From: Pseudomonas poae
Lineage (GTDB): Bacteria > Pseudomonadota > Gammaproteobacteria > Pseudomonadales > Pseudomonadaceae
NCBI RefSeq assembly: GCF_001439785.1
Contig: NZ_JYLI01000007.1
Location: forward strand, 62,001 to 126,000
Length of the DNA stretch: 64,000 nt
Direction of reading: 5' to 3'
Positions 36,277 through 45,804 of this stretch are shown here, in pieces. Position 1 is the first letter of the stretch. Each line of letters begins with the position of its first letter. The translations under genes were made by a program, and so were the position numbers. Under the pieces are notes generated by a model that ran no database searches, had not been told where the DNA came from, and saw only the letters and a list, made by a program, of their open reading frames with translations.

Positions 36277-37524
36277 ATGAAACCTGCGAATCACACACCC
36301 ACACGCTGGACCCGGGCTGATGCGCTGAAAGTCAATGAAAATGACCCGACTACCACGCAACCGTTAGTACGGCCTGACTTCCCCGTCATGAGTGACACCG
36401 TGTTTATCTGGGACACCATGCCCCTGCGCGACCTCGACGGCGCGGTGGTTTCCGTCGATGGCTGGTCGGTGATCTTCACGCTTACCGCTGACCGCCGCCC
36501 CCACGACCCGCAATTCATCAATGCCGACGGGCGCTATGACATCAAGCGTGACTGGGAGGATCGACACGGGCACGCGCGCATCTGCTACTGGTATTCACGT
36601 ACCGGCAAGGACTGGATTTTCGGCGGCCGTGTGATGGCTGAAGGCGTGTCGCCCACCACGCGAGAATGGGCAGGCACGCCTATTCTGTTAAATAACAACG
36701 GTGATATCGATCTGTATTACACCTGCGTTACGCCCGGCGCGACGATTGCCAAGGTAAAGGGCCAGATCGTGACAAGTGAAGACGGCGTGCAACTTATAAA
36801 CTTCAATACAGTGACGTCGTTATTTTCGGCGGACGGCACTTACTATCAAACCGAATCACAAAATGCGACTTGGAACTTTCGTGACCCCAGCCCGTTTATC
36901 GATCCCAACGACGGCAAGTTATATATGGTGTTCGAGGGTAATGTCGCGGGCGAGCGCGGCACCCATGCGGTCGGCCCGGAAGAAGTGGGCCTGGTCCCGC
37001 CAGGGCACGAAGATGTCGGCGGCGCGCGTTATCAAGTGGGCTGCATCGGCATCGCCGTGGCCAAGGACCTGAGCGGCGAGGAATGGGAAATACTGCCGCC
37101 CCTGGTGACGGCCGTCGGCGTCAACGACCAGACCGAGCGCCCGCACTATGTGTTTCAGGACAATAAATATTACCTGTTCACCATCAGCCACAAGTTCACC
37201 TACGCCGACGGCGTGACCGGCCCGGATGGCGTGTACGGCTTTGTCAGCGAACACCTGTTCGGCCCGTACCGTCCGATGAACGCGTCCGGGCTGGTGCTGG
37301 GCAATCCACCCGCGCAGCCGTTTCAGACCTACTCACATTGCGTGATGCCCAATGGTCTGGTGACCTCGTTCATCGACAGCGTGCCCACCGAGAACGGCGA
37401 CTTCCGCATCGGCGGCACTGAAGCGCCCACGGTCAGAATCGAGCTGCACGGCGACCGCTCGTTTGTGCGCGAGGCCTATGACTACGGCTATATTCCGCCG
37501 ATGCGCGATGTCGTACTGAGCTGA
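36277..37524 (+). CDS. lsc: Levansucrase, GH68 family
   Basis: A 415-residue fructosyltransferase that splits sucrose and builds levan. The five-bladed propeller motifs are all visible: nucleophile D46 in FIWDTMPL, transition-state stabiliser D203 in FRDPSPFID, and acid/base E287 in [10 protein letters not shown]. These are offset by exactly 16 from the D62/D219/E303 numbering of P. syringae Lsc3. So the N-terminus is 16 residues shorter than in the phage-promoter-associated P. syringae LscB/LscC. There is no signal peptide, as usual in Gram-negative levansucrases, which leave the cell by another route. A strong terminator hairpin follows. Confidence 0.97.
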   Translation: MKPANHTPTRWTRADALKVNENDPTTTQPLVRPDFPVMSDTVFIWDTMPLRDLDGAVVSVDGWSVIFTLTADRRPHDPQFINADGRYDIKRDWEDRHGHARICYWYSRTGKDWIFGGRVMAEGVSPTTREWAGTPILLNNNGDIDLYYTCVTPGATIAKVKGQIVTSEDGVQLINFNTVTSLFSADGTYYQTESQNATWNFRDPSPFIDPNDGKLYMVFEGNVAGERGTHAVGPEEVGLVPPGHEDVGGARYQVGCIGIAVAKDLSGEEWEILPPLVTAVGVNDQTERPHYVFQDNKYYLFTISHKFTYADGVTGPDGVYGFVSEHLFGPYRPMNASGLVLGNPPAQPFQTYSHCVMPNGLVTSFIDSVPTENGDFRIGGTEAPTVRIELHGDRSFVREAYDYGYIPPMRDVVLS

Positions 37525-37530
37525 GGCCGC

Positions 37531-37565
37531 AAGCCGCTTGCCTGCGCCTGGCAGGCAAGCGGCTT
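37531..37565. terminator. Strong terminator hairpin after levansucrase
   Basis: AAGCCGCTTGCCTGC at 37531-37545 is perfectly complementary to GCAGGCAAGCGGCTT at 37551-37565, with a five-base loop GCCTG. It begins seven bases after the levansucrase stop. The following bases (GATCGTTC) are not a clean T tract. Confidence 0.8.
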
Positions 37566-37651
37566 GATCGTTCAGTGACCTTCCAACCGAAAAAATGAAC
37601 CCCCGCGCGTCCTTCAGAACCTAAATGAACATGACCTGAAGGAGGTGCACC

Positions 37652-37873
37652 ATGCAAAACACCTATCTGTGGATTTTCCTGGCCGTTATCGCGCTGTTGC
37701 TCGACCTGTGGGTGATCAACAGCGTCTGGCGCAGCGACAAGGCGTCGGGCAGCAAGGCCGGCTGGACGGCGTTGGTGGTGCTGCTGCCATTCGTCGGCGC
37801 GGCCATCTGGGGCGTCGCCGGCCCGCGCGGCGTGGCCAAGGCGCCGTCCTCGCCGGAACACAGCAAGGGATGA
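37652..37873 (+). CDS. Small inner-membrane protein, PLDc_N-like
   Basis: A 73-residue protein with two membrane helices (LWIFLAVIALLLDLWVI and GWTALVVLLPFVGAAIWGV) followed by GPRG, the usual form of the phospholipase D nuclease N-terminal (PLDc_N) domain occurring alone. The function of such free-standing domains is not known. It has an unusually complete ribosome site, AAGGAGGTG, four bases before ATG. It is the first of three consecutive genes for small membrane proteins (4- and 9-base gaps) that end with a DUF421 protein. Confidence 0.8.
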   Translation: MQNTYLWIFLAVIALLLDLWVINSVWRSDKASGSKAGWTALVVLLPFVGAAIWGVAGPRGVAKAPSSPEHSKG

Positions 37874-37877
37874 CCCC

Positions 37878-38393
37878 ATGGCGCGGCCCGACCACAGCGA
37901 CCTGCACAACCGCCACTACCCGGTCGAGGAAGACATGGCCCTGCAACGCCGGGTCTGGCGCTTTGAGCGCATCGGCTGGTACGCGCTGTTGCTGTTGATC
38001 GGCCTGAGCTTGGCCGGCCTGTTTTCCAAGGGCCCCTTGAGCAATGCCCAGGCACGCAGTGCCGATGGGCACCTGTGGGTCGAATACCAGCGCTTCATGC
38101 GCAATGGCGCCTCCGATGCGCTGATCATCCACCTGCAGGGCAAACCCGGTAAGCCCCTTGAAGTGGCGATCGAGGGGGAGCTGCTCAACGGTTTCAACGT
38201 TGAAATGCTGCAGCCCCAACCGCTCAAGGCCAGCACGGCGGGCGAGGGAGTCAGGCTGTGGGCGCTCAGCGACACCGATGGGCGGGCCGCGCTGCATGTG
38301 ACCCTGCGCAGCGACGGCGTGGGCCGTTTTGCCACACGCGTGACATCGACGAACGGCGCGTCCGTGCAGTTCTCACAATTTATTTATCCCTGA
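37878..38393 (+). CDS. Hypothetical single-pass membrane protein
   Basis: A 171-residue protein that I do not recognise. It has an N-terminal cytoplasmic segment of about 30 residues, one membrane helix (GWYALLLLIGLSLAGLF) and a periplasmic beta-rich domain (VEYQRFMRNGASDALIIHL through RFATRVTSTNGAS) that ends at the C-terminus. Its plan (one helix then a beta domain) recalls FixH-like proteins but the match is weak. It begins four bases after the PLDc_N-like gene and is followed nine bases later by the DUF421 gene, so the three probably function together at the membrane. Confidence 0.75.
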   Translation: MARPDHSDLHNRHYPVEEDMALQRRVWRFERIGWYALLLLIGLSLAGLFSKGPLSNAQARSADGHLWVEYQRFMRNGASDALIIHLQGKPGKPLEVAIEGELLNGFNVEMLQPQPLKASTAGEGVRLWALSDTDGRAALHVTLRSDGVGRFATRVTSTNGASVQFSQFIYP

Positions 38394-38402
38394 GGGGGCA
38401 TC

Positions 38403-38846
38403 ATGGATTCGGTGCTGCGCGCAGCCGCGATCTACCTGGCGTTGATGGTGCTGTTCAAGATCGCCGGCAGGCGCTCGCTTGCCGAACTCACCACCTTTGA
38501 CCTGGTGTTGCTGATGGTCATCGGCGAAGCCACCCAGCAGGCGCTGCTGGGCGATGATTTTTCGCTGACCAATGCACTGCTGGTCATCGCCACGTTAATC
38601 GCCATCGATATCGGGTTGTCCCTGATCAAGCAACGCTCGCGCTGGTTTTCGCGGTTGCTTGATGGCGGGCCGACCATCGTGGTCGAGAACGGTCAACTGC
38701 TGCACGAACGGCTCAAGCGGGCGCGCCTGGATGAAGGCGATATTCTGGAAGCCGCGCGTTCCGCCCAGGGCATCGTTGAGATCAGGCAGATCAAGTTCGC
38801 CATTCTTGAGCGCAATGGCAAACTGTCGGTGATCCCCTATGAATAA
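38403..38846 (+). CDS. DUF421/YetF-like membrane protein
   Basis: A 147-residue protein of the DUF421 (YetF/YdfR) family. Three N-terminal membrane helices (about 5-25, 35-55, 58-78; TFDLVLLMVIGEATQQALLGDD is split across the first loop) are followed by a compact cytoplasmic domain with GGPTIVVENGQLLHERLKR and GIVEIRQIKFAILERNGKL. The domain's function is not established, though members in spore formers affect envelope properties. Ends two bases before the convergent giant sensor kinase gene. Confidence 0.85.
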   Translation: MDSVLRAAAIYLALMVLFKIAGRRSLAELTTFDLVLLMVIGEATQQALLGDDFSLTNALLVIATLIAIDIGLSLIKQRSRWFSRLLDGGPTIVVENGQLLHERLKRARLDEGDILEAARSAQGIVEIRQIKFAILERNGKLSVIPYE

Positions 38847-38848
38847 CG

Positions 38849-41800
38849 CTATCGATGCGAGCGACACAGCTTTTCAATTACCTTGATCAGCGCGTCATGG
38901 GCCACCGGTTTGCTGACATGGGTATCAAAGCCCGACTCGGCGGTTTTCTTCTGATCGTTGCCGGCACCGTAGCCGGTCAGGGCGATGGCTGGCACCCGCC
39001 GCAGATGGCCGATCGTGCGCAGCTTTTGCATCAGCTCATGGCCATTCATCTTCGGCATGCCGATGTCTGAAATGATCAGGTCGTAACGGGTGTCGCGCGC
39101 CGTTTCCAGGGCGACCAGCGGATCACTGAACGCGCTGACCTGGGCACCTTCCATGTCCAGCAGCATGTTCAGCACTTCAAGCACTTCCTCGGAATCATCC
39201 ACCAGCAGCACCTTGACGCCGTTGAGGCGCTCGTTCTCGCTCTGGCCGGCGGCAGGGTTCGGCAGTGGCGCCTGCTCTTCGCACAGCGGCAGCATAATCG
39301 AGAAGGTGCAGCCAAGGCCCAGGCCTGGGGAGTGCACATTGACCGAACCGCCGTGGGCCTCCACCAACTGACGAACCAGAGACAAGCCAATGCCCAGACC
39401 TTCGCGCTGATGGGCCTGATGCTGGTTGTCGGCTTGCCCGAACAGATCGAAGATTTTCTCCAGGCTGTCTTCGGCGAGCCCCGCGCCGCTGTCGATCACA
39501 TCCAACTGCACGCACCGGTCCGTGCGGCTGATCACCAGCTGCACCTGCCCGTCCTGCGAGGTGAACTTGAGCGCGTTGTTGACCAGGTTCCAGATCACCT
39601 GCTCGATGCGTGTAGGGTCGTCGTCGACGAACAGCGGTTCGGCCGGCGAAGGCAGTTGCAGGGTGACCTGGCAATGATGCCCGTCGGCCACGATCACCCG
39701 GTGAATATCCTCAAGCGTGCGGATCAGGTCGATCCGTTGTTTTTTCAGTTTGAGCTTGCCGGTGCGCACCCGGGCTACGTCCAGCAGGTCGTCGATGATG
39801 CGCGCCTGGCTCGATACCGCCTCGCAGATGGTGTTCACCGCCTTGATTGCCGGCGCTGCGGCCTTGGTCGCGGGCAGGCGCCGCAGCAGCTCGGCGTGCA
39901 GCTGGATCAGGTTCAACGGGTGCTTGAGCTCGTGGGACATCACCGCAAAGAACTCATCCTTGAGGTGACTGCTGGTCTGGGTTTCCATCAGCCGCTGGCT
40001 CTGCTCATCCTGAGTACGCTTGTGGCCGGTGAGGTCGCGGGCAATCTTGACGTAGCCCTGCAGGCTGGCGCTCTTGAGCAGGGTGACTTCACCGCTGCAA
40101 TAAAACCGGCTGCCATCCTTGCGCACATGCCAGCGCTCGTCCTCGCCGCGCCCGTGTTCGCGAGCGGCACGCAGCTCATCTTCCGGCACACCGGTGGTGC
40201 GGTCCTCCGGCGAAAAGATCAGGTCGTAATAAGCGCCGAGCACTTCATCCTTGGTGTAGCCGAAGATCAGCTCGGCACCGGTGTTCCAGTCGGTGATGGC
40301 GCCATGGTTATCCAGAATGATGATGGCAAAGTCATGAGTGCTTTCGGCCACCAGACGCATGCGCTCTTCGCCCAGGCGCAGTTCATCCTCGGCCTGGCGT
40401 CGCTTGGTGATGTCGATAAACGTCAGCACCGTGCCGTCGATGTGATCTTCGCTGGAGCGGTAGGGCAGCAACCGCGCGATGTACCAGCGCTGGTCGTTGC
40501 TGCTGACCTCCCGTTCGATCAGGCTGAGGGACTCAAATACCGTCGTGGCGTCCTCGGTGATCTGCGGGTAATCGAGGCGGTGCGTGATATCCATCAGCGA
40601 GCGTCCGGTGTCCACCGGCAGCATGCTGAAAATATCGGTGGCGCGCGGGGTGAACCAGCGGATGCGCATGTTGCGGTCGACGAACACCGTGGCAATGTCG
40701 GTGGAGGCAATCAGGTTGGTCAGGTAGTCGTTGACCTTGTCGGTTTCCTCGACCTTGGTCTTGAGTTCGTAATTGACCGTCAACAATTCTTCATTGATCG
40801 ATTGCAGCTCTTCCTTGCTGGTTTCCAGCTCCTCGGTGGCTGACCGCAGTTCCTCGTTGACCGCCTGCATTTCCTCGTTGGAAGCCTTGAGTTCCTCGCT
40901 GGAGACTTCCGCCTGTTCGATGGTGTCCTGAAGGTGCAGCTTGGTGCGTTGCAGCTCTCGCTCCAGGTTGCTCAGGATGGCATGCTCGGCCTGGTTCACA
41001 GCGCTTGCGTCGGCGTACTGCGGGTCGGCGGCGGTTTCCTGGAAAATCACCAGCACGTAGTCGCTTTCGGTGGCGTCGTCGCGATAGGGCTGGGCGGTGA
41101 TGTCCACCAGGAAGCGGCCGTTGTCGCGCTGGATCTGCACCTTGCGCGAGGTCACGGCGGTATTCGATTGCTGGACCTGGAACACGGTGGTGCGGATGTC
41201 CAGGCGCAGGTCGGGATGCACCAGTGCCAGCAGGTTATGGGTGACATTACCGGCCACGTAGCGCAGGAAGCGTCCCGCGCCTTCGCTGATGTGCAGGATA
41301 TCGCCCTGTATATCCACGATCACGCTGGGCGGGGCGGCCTTTTCGAGGGCGCGCAGGTGGATATCCGCGAACGAAATCTTGTTCGGCGCCTTGCTTTCAC
41401 TCACCGCTTGCGGGGTGCTCGGGCGCAGGAAGCCGCTGCGCGGCATGGTGGGCGCGCGGCGCGCTGCGGAGGAACCGGCGCGCACACGGAAGATGCGGTT
41501 GCGCTTGTCCACCGGTACAAACAGGTCCAGGCAGCCGTCAGCCGATTCGGACGAGCCCAAAAACAGATAACCGCCGGGGCGCAGGGCGAAGTGGAACATT
41601 TGCAGGATGTCGCGCTGCACCTCGCGGTCGAGGTAGATCAGCAGGTTGCGGCATACGATCAGGTCGATCTGGGAAAACGGCGGGTCGGTGAGGAGGCTGT
41701 GCTTGGCGAACAGCACCTTCTCGCGGATTTCCTTGCGCACCCGATAGTGCTGGTTTTTTTCCTTGGCGAAGTACTGGCGCAGGCGTGACGGCGGCACGTC

Positions 41801-42991
41801 AGTGATGATCGCTTCGGGGTATACACCGTTGCGACCGTGGGTGATTGCGCGCTCATCGATATCGGTGGCGAACACCTGCATCTTGGCGCCGCTGGCATCC
41901 AGCGCCAGCTGTTCATTGACCAGCATCGCCAGGCTGTAGGCTTCCTCGCCGGTGGAGCAGCCAGCGGACCACACGCGCACTTCCTGGCGATGGGGCACAC
42001 TGTCTTCCAGGGACTTGACCAGGTTGGGAATCACGTCACGCTCAAGCGCCTCGAACGCTTCGCGGTCACGAAAGAAGTTGGTGACGCCGATCAGCATGTC
42101 GCCGAGCAAGGCCTTGGTTTCTTCCGGGTGTGACTGGAGAAATGCGTAGTAGCTGGTCAGGTCCGGTTGGGCTGTGACCTGCAGGCGCCGCTCGATACGC
42201 CGCAACACGGTGGCGCGCTTGTAATGTTTGAAGTCGTGCCCGGTACTGGCACGCAGTTGCACCAGAATGTCCAGCAGCACCTGTTCCGCCACGGCGGCAT
42301 CGCGCTCCGTCGCCGGCGGGACGGCAGGAATCTCAAGATCATGGATGGGCAGGGTGATCGACTGCGCGTTCTGCCACAGGTCCAACAGCTTTTGCGGCAT
42401 CTCCACCACCGGCAGCACCAGGTCGACCATCTGCGTTTCGATCGCTGCCAGGGGCATGCCGTCGAACTCGGCATCTTCCGGGGTTTGCACCAGCGTGATG
42501 CCCCCTTGTTCCTTGATTCGCGAAAGCCCCACCGCGCCGTCCGAGCCGGTACCCGACAGGATCAGGCAAAACGCGCGGGCTTTATGCGCGTCGGCCAGAT
42601 CGCGGAAAAACAGGTCGATGGCCGTATGCGTTCCGCCTTCGCGCACGGATGGCGAGACTCTCAGGTAGCCATCATTCATCAGCAAATGCTGGGCGGGCGA
42701 AATCACATAGACGTGATTTTTTTCGATGGGGGTGGCATCGGTGACCTGCTTGACCGGCATGCCAGTGGAGGTCTGGATGATGGTGTCCGCCACGCTTTGG
42801 TGATCGGGGGACAGGTGCAGGATCACCACGAATGCCATGCCGCTGTCCTTGGGCATGTGCTCGAAAAACGCCTTTACCGCTTGCAGTCCGCCTGCCGACG
42901 CACCGATACCCACCACCGGGAAAGTCAGATGACTAGGGGACACATCCTTGCGTTGCGGAACGTCGGGCGACCGCGGGGAGGCAGACTTCAT
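38849..42991 (-). CDS. CheB-CheR-PAS-histidine kinase-receiver hybrid protein
   Basis: A 1380-residue multi-domain signalling protein. In order: a CheB methylesterase (about 25-210; FPVVGIGASAGGLQAV with the Ser nucleophile, and LSGTGSDGAVGLSRIK with the catalytic Asp), a CheR methyltransferase (about 235-500; VWSAGCSTGEEAYSLAML binds SAM), a predicted coiled coil (about 660-740; repeats of SSEELKASNEEMQAVNEE), two PAS domains, a HisKA domain with the phospho-acceptor in FAVMSHELKHPLN, an HATPase_c (GLGIGLSLVRQL) and a C-terminal receiver (VLLVDDSEEVLEV, LIISDIGMPKMNG). It is a soluble hybrid kinase, with no membrane helix. Start ATG 42991 has AAGG nine bases upstream; an earlier TTG at 43000 is less likely. 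Partners are unknown. Confidence 0.93.
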   Translation of the reverse strand: MKSASPRSPDVPQRKDVSPSHLTFPVVGIGASAGGLQAVKAFFEHMPKDSGMAFVVILHLSPDHQSVADTIIQTSTGMPVKQVTDATPIEKNHVYVISPAQHLLMNDGYLRVSPSVREGGTHTAIDLFFRDLADAHKARAFCLILSGTGSDGAVGLSRIKEQGGITLVQTPEDAEFDGMPLAAIETQMVDLVLPVVEMPQKLLDLWQNAQSITLPIHDLEIPAVPPATERDAAVAEQVLLDILVQLRASTGHDFKHYKRATVLRRIERRLQVTAQPDLTSYYAFLQSHPEETKALLGDMLIGVTNFFRDREAFEALERDVIPNLVKSLEDSVPHRQEVRVWSAGCSTGEEAYSLAMLVNEQLALDASGAKMQVFATDIDERAITHGRNGVYPEAIITDVPPSRLRQYFAKEKNQHYRVRKEIREKVLFAKHSLLTDPPFSQIDLIVCRNLLIYLDREVQRDILQMFHFALRPGGYLFLGSSESADGCLDLFVPVDKRNRIFRVRAGSSAARRAPTMPRSGFLRPSTPQAVSESKAPNKISFADIHLRALEKAAPPSVIVDIQGDILHISEGAGRFLRYVAGNVTHNLLALVHPDLRLDIRTTVFQVQQSNTAVTSRKVQIQRDNGRFLVDITAQPYRDDATESDYVLVIFQETAADPQYADASAVNQAEHAILSNLERELQRTKLHLQDTIEQAEVSSEELKASNEEMQAVNEELRSATEELETSKEELQSINEELLTVNYELKTKVEETDKVNDYLTNLIASTDIATVFVDRNMRIRWFTPRATDIFSMLPVDTGRSLMDITHRLDYPQITEDATTVFESLSLIEREVSSNDQRWYIARLLPYRSSEDHIDGTVLTFIDITKRRQAEDELRLGEERMRLVAESTHDFAIIILDNHGAITDWNTGAELIFGYTKDEVLGAYYDLIFSPEDRTTGVPEDELRAAREHGRGEDERWHVRKDGSRFYCSGEVTLLKSASLQGYVKIARDLTGHKRTQDEQSQRLMETQTSSHLKDEFFAVMSHELKHPLNLIQLHAELLRRLPATKAAAPAIKAVNTICEAVSSQARIIDDLLDVARVRTGKLKLKKQRIDLIRTLEDIHRVIVADGHHCQVTLQLPSPAEPLFVDDDPTRIEQVIWNLVNNALKFTSQDGQVQLVISRTDRCVQLDVIDSGAGLAEDSLEKIFDLFGQADNQHQAHQREGLGIGLSLVRQLVEAHGGSVNVHSPGLGLGCTFSIMLPLCEEQAPLPNPAAGQSENERLNGVKVLLVDDSEEVLEVLNMLLDMEGAQVSAFSDPLVALETARDTRYDLIISDIGMPKMNGHELMQKLRTIGHLRRVPAIALTGYGAGNDQKKTAESGFDTHVSKPVAHDALIKVIEKLCRSHR

Positions 42992-43156
42992 AAATACCAA
43001 CCTTGGTTAACTGCGCACGAAAGGAACGTGTGCAGGGCACGCATTCGATCGAGGGGAAGCGTTGAACGGGAAACGAAATATAACTGAAAAGCTACCTTTA
43101 ACAGAATGCCTCGAAACCCACCGGTCATTTCTGGACTGTATGTGCGGTTGAGGCAC

Positions 43157-45496
43157 TCAGCCTGAAGAAGGTTTATCCAGACCGACGAATGGCAACGCGG
43201 AGCCTGCGCTGAGCCGTACCGGCACCGATTTGGCGGCAGGCACCTTGCTGCGTTCGGCGTGGTGCCATAGCGGCAGCAGCGGGTTGCACTCGGGGTAATA
43301 CGCGGCTGCGCAGCCTTCGGGAATGTCGTAGGCGATGATCTCGAACGGGCCCACCTGGCGTTTCACCGCGGGCTCGATGGCCGTGGTCAGCATGACCTGC
43401 TGGCCCGGCGTAAAGCCCAGGCGCACGATGTCGTTACCGTGCATGAAAATCACCTCGCGCGTGCCGCTCACGCCGCGAAAACGGTCATCGAATCCATAGA
43501 TGGTGGTGTTGAACTGATCGTTGCTGCGCAGCGTCATCAGTTGCAGCACGTCGCGGGGAGGTTCGGCGAGGTTGACGTTATCGTCCTCGGCCAGGGTCAC
43601 GGGCGTGACGAACTGCGCCTTGCCACTGGGCGTTTCCCACTGGCGCTGCGCGGCGGCAATCGGGCGATGGAAGCCGCCTGGCTCGGCCATGCGGGTTTCC
43701 ATGTGGTGGAAAATCTTCGGGTAGATCGTGCCGATGGCCGTCCTGACCCTGGAGTAGTCATCGCTCCAGGCCTGCCAATCGATGGTGCAGCCGTTGGAGA
43801 GGGTGGCCATGGCCAGCCCGGCGACGATGCTGGCTTCAGCGCGCACGTGCGGGCCGACCGGTTCCGCGCTACCGCGCCAGCCGTGGATGCAGCCGGTGCT
43901 GTCCTCGGTGGTGTACATCTGCGGCACGCCATTCTGCCGATCGATTTCGATGCGGCCCAGGCAGGGCAGCAGCCACATGGCGCGTGCGGGCAGCAGGTGA
44001 GTGCGGTTGAGCTTGGTCGCCACCTGCACGTTCAACTGCAGATTTTGCCAGGCCGGCTCCATGCGTGAGGTGTCAGGAACCGCGCGCAGGAAATTACCGC
44101 CCAGGCCGATGAAGCCGCGTACGCGGCCGTCAAGAATGCCTTCACAGGCATCCACGGTGCACAGGCCCATGTGCGGCGGCACCGTGAAGCCGAAGTGCTG
44201 TTGGATCAGGTCCGCCGGCACTTTCTTCGGGTCTTCGGTAATGCCCACGGTACGCTGGCCCTGCACGTTGGAATGGCCGCGTACCGGGCAGATTCCCGCG
44301 CCCGGCTTGCCGATATTACCGCGCATCAGCAGCAGGTTGACCAGCATCTGCACGTTCGCCACGCCCTGGCGATGTTGGGTAATGCCCATGCCATACACCA
44401 GCATCACGCGCTGGCTGCGCGCATACACGGTGGCGGCGGCTTCCAGCGCACTGCGGCTAAGTCCGCTCTGGCGTTCCAGTTGTGTCCAGTCGCAGCCGCG
44501 TACGTAAGTGGTGAACGCTTCGAAGCCGTCGGTGTGGCTGGCGATGAAGTCGTAGTCCAGCACCGCGGGCGTGCCGTGCTCGGTGGCCTGGTCATCCAGG
44601 TCCAGCAATGCCTTGGCGATGCCGGTGATGGCGGCGGTATCGCCACCAATGGCGACCTGGTGGTATTGAGTGCTGATCAGCGTCGACTCGGGCGTGAGCA
44701 TCTCCTTGGGCGACTGCGGGTTGACGAAGCGCTCCAGCCCGCGTTCGCGCAAGGGGTTGAAGGTGATGATCGGCACGTCGCGTCGACGCACTTCCTGCAA
44801 TTGGTGGAGCATGCGCGGGCTGTTGCTGCCCACATTCTGGCCGAAAAAAAACAGGCAATCGGTGTGTTCGAAGTCGTCCAGGGTCACGGTGCCGACCGGC
44901 ACGCCAATGCTTTCCTGCAGGCCCACCGAGGTACTTTCGTGGCACATGTTGGAGCTGTCGGGCAGGTTGTTGCTGCCATAAGCGCGGGCGAACAGCTGGT
45001 ACATGAACGAGGTTTCCAGCGACGCGCGCCCCGAGGCGTAAAAGACCACACTGTCCGGCTCCATGGCGTTGAGCTGCACGCCGATGTCGCGGTAGGCCTC
45101 TGCCCAGGAGGTTTCGCGGTAGCGGTCCGTGACGGGGTCGTAGCGCATCGGGTGGGTCAGACGACCCTGTTGTTCCAGCGCATAGTCCGACCATTCGCGC
45201 AGCTCGCTGAGACTATGCTCGGCGAAGAAGGCCGGGTCGGTTTTGAGTGAGGTGAGTTCCCAGGCGGTCGCCTTGGCGCCGTTCTCGCAAAATTCCAGCG
45301 CATGGGGTCGGCCGGGTTTGGCCCAGGCGCAACTCACGCAGGCAAAGCCATCCGGCTTGTTCTGTTTGAGCAGGGCCGCTGGCGCTTTGCCTAGCGCCTG
45401 TTCGCGCCACAGGATGTGCATCACCGACTGTGCTGAACCCCATCCGCCACTGGCGTGGGTGTAGGGCTGGAAATGGCTTTTGGGGTAGATAAGCAT
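43157..45496 (-). CDS. Molybdopterin oxidoreductase, FdhF/YdeP family
   Basis: A 779-residue molybdopterin-guanine-dinucleotide enzyme of the FdhF/YdeP family (E. coli YdeP is of like length). The N-terminus reads GFACVSCAWAKPGRPHALEFCENG, with cysteines for a 4Fe-4S cluster; LNAMEPDSVVFYASGRASLE, DCLFFFGQNVGSN and the C-terminal LRSNDQFNTTIYGFDDRFRG are cofactor-binding regions. YdeP is linked to acid resistance in E. coli, but the substrate is unknown. The protein lacks a Tat signal and is likely cytoplasmic. GGGAG seven bases before ATG. No fdhD or moa gene is in the window. Confidence 0.88.
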   Translation of the reverse strand: MLIYPKSHFQPYTHASGGWGSAQSVMHILWREQALGKAPAALLKQNKPDGFACVSCAWAKPGRPHALEFCENGAKATAWELTSLKTDPAFFAEHSLSELREWSDYALEQQGRLTHPMRYDPVTDRYRETSWAEAYRDIGVQLNAMEPDSVVFYASGRASLETSFMYQLFARAYGSNNLPDSSNMCHESTSVGLQESIGVPVGTVTLDDFEHTDCLFFFGQNVGSNSPRMLHQLQEVRRRDVPIITFNPLRERGLERFVNPQSPKEMLTPESTLISTQYHQVAIGGDTAAITGIAKALLDLDDQATEHGTPAVLDYDFIASHTDGFEAFTTYVRGCDWTQLERQSGLSRSALEAAATVYARSQRVMLVYGMGITQHRQGVANVQMLVNLLLMRGNIGKPGAGICPVRGHSNVQGQRTVGITEDPKKVPADLIQQHFGFTVPPHMGLCTVDACEGILDGRVRGFIGLGGNFLRAVPDTSRMEPAWQNLQLNVQVATKLNRTHLLPARAMWLLPCLGRIEIDRQNGVPQMYTTEDSTGCIHGWRGSAEPVGPHVRAEASIVAGLAMATLSNGCTIDWQAWSDDYSRVRTAIGTIYPKIFHHMETRMAEPGGFHRPIAAAQRQWETPSGKAQFVTPVTLAEDDNVNLAEPPRDVLQLMTLRSNDQFNTTIYGFDDRFRGVSGTREVIFMHGNDIVRLGFTPGQQVMLTTAIEPAVKRQVGPFEIIAYDIPEGCAAAYYPECNPLLPLWHHAERSKVPAAKSVPVRLSAGSALPFVGLDKPSSG

Positions 45497-45558
45497 CCGT
45501 CACTCCCAGGCATCGGTTGGAACCGATCAAGGTTCCCGTTCAGCGCAAGACTCGCGCT

Positions 45559-45804
45559 TTATTTACGCATCGCACGCTGAATGCGCATCCACTCGCGATA
45601 CGCCGCAGTGCGCTGCGTATCGGCGAGCTTCTTCGCTTCGGTAAAGCGCGTCCAGGTCACGGAATCGCCGCTGTAGGACTCGATCAGTTGATACGCCAGG
45701 GCGTCCAGTCGATCAGCCTCGAAGAACATGGCGGTATTGCGGGCGATCTCGTCATCCCAGGTATGGCTGGGGTCGGTGCTGTAATCGAATGTGCGACTGT
45801 TCAT
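45559..45804 (-). CDS. Small conserved hypothetical protein
   Basis: An 81-residue, mostly helical, soluble protein that I do not recognise. It begins MNSRTFDYSTDPSHTWDDE and ends with basic residues (YREWMRIQRAMRK). ATG at 45804 overlaps the stop of the next upstream gene by four bases (ATGA), so the two are translationally coupled. It is probably restricted to pseudomonads; no motif suggests a function. Confidence 0.65.
   Translation of the reverse strand: MNSRTFDYSTDPSHTWDDEIARNTAMFFEADRLDALAYQLIESYSGDSVTWTRFTEAKKLADTQRTAAYREWMRIQRAMRK

Noticed and set aside
39332..40843. Long plus-strand frame opposite the hybrid kinase gene
   Set aside because: Antisense shadow; no ribosome site or domain, while the other strand encodes continuous kinase domains.
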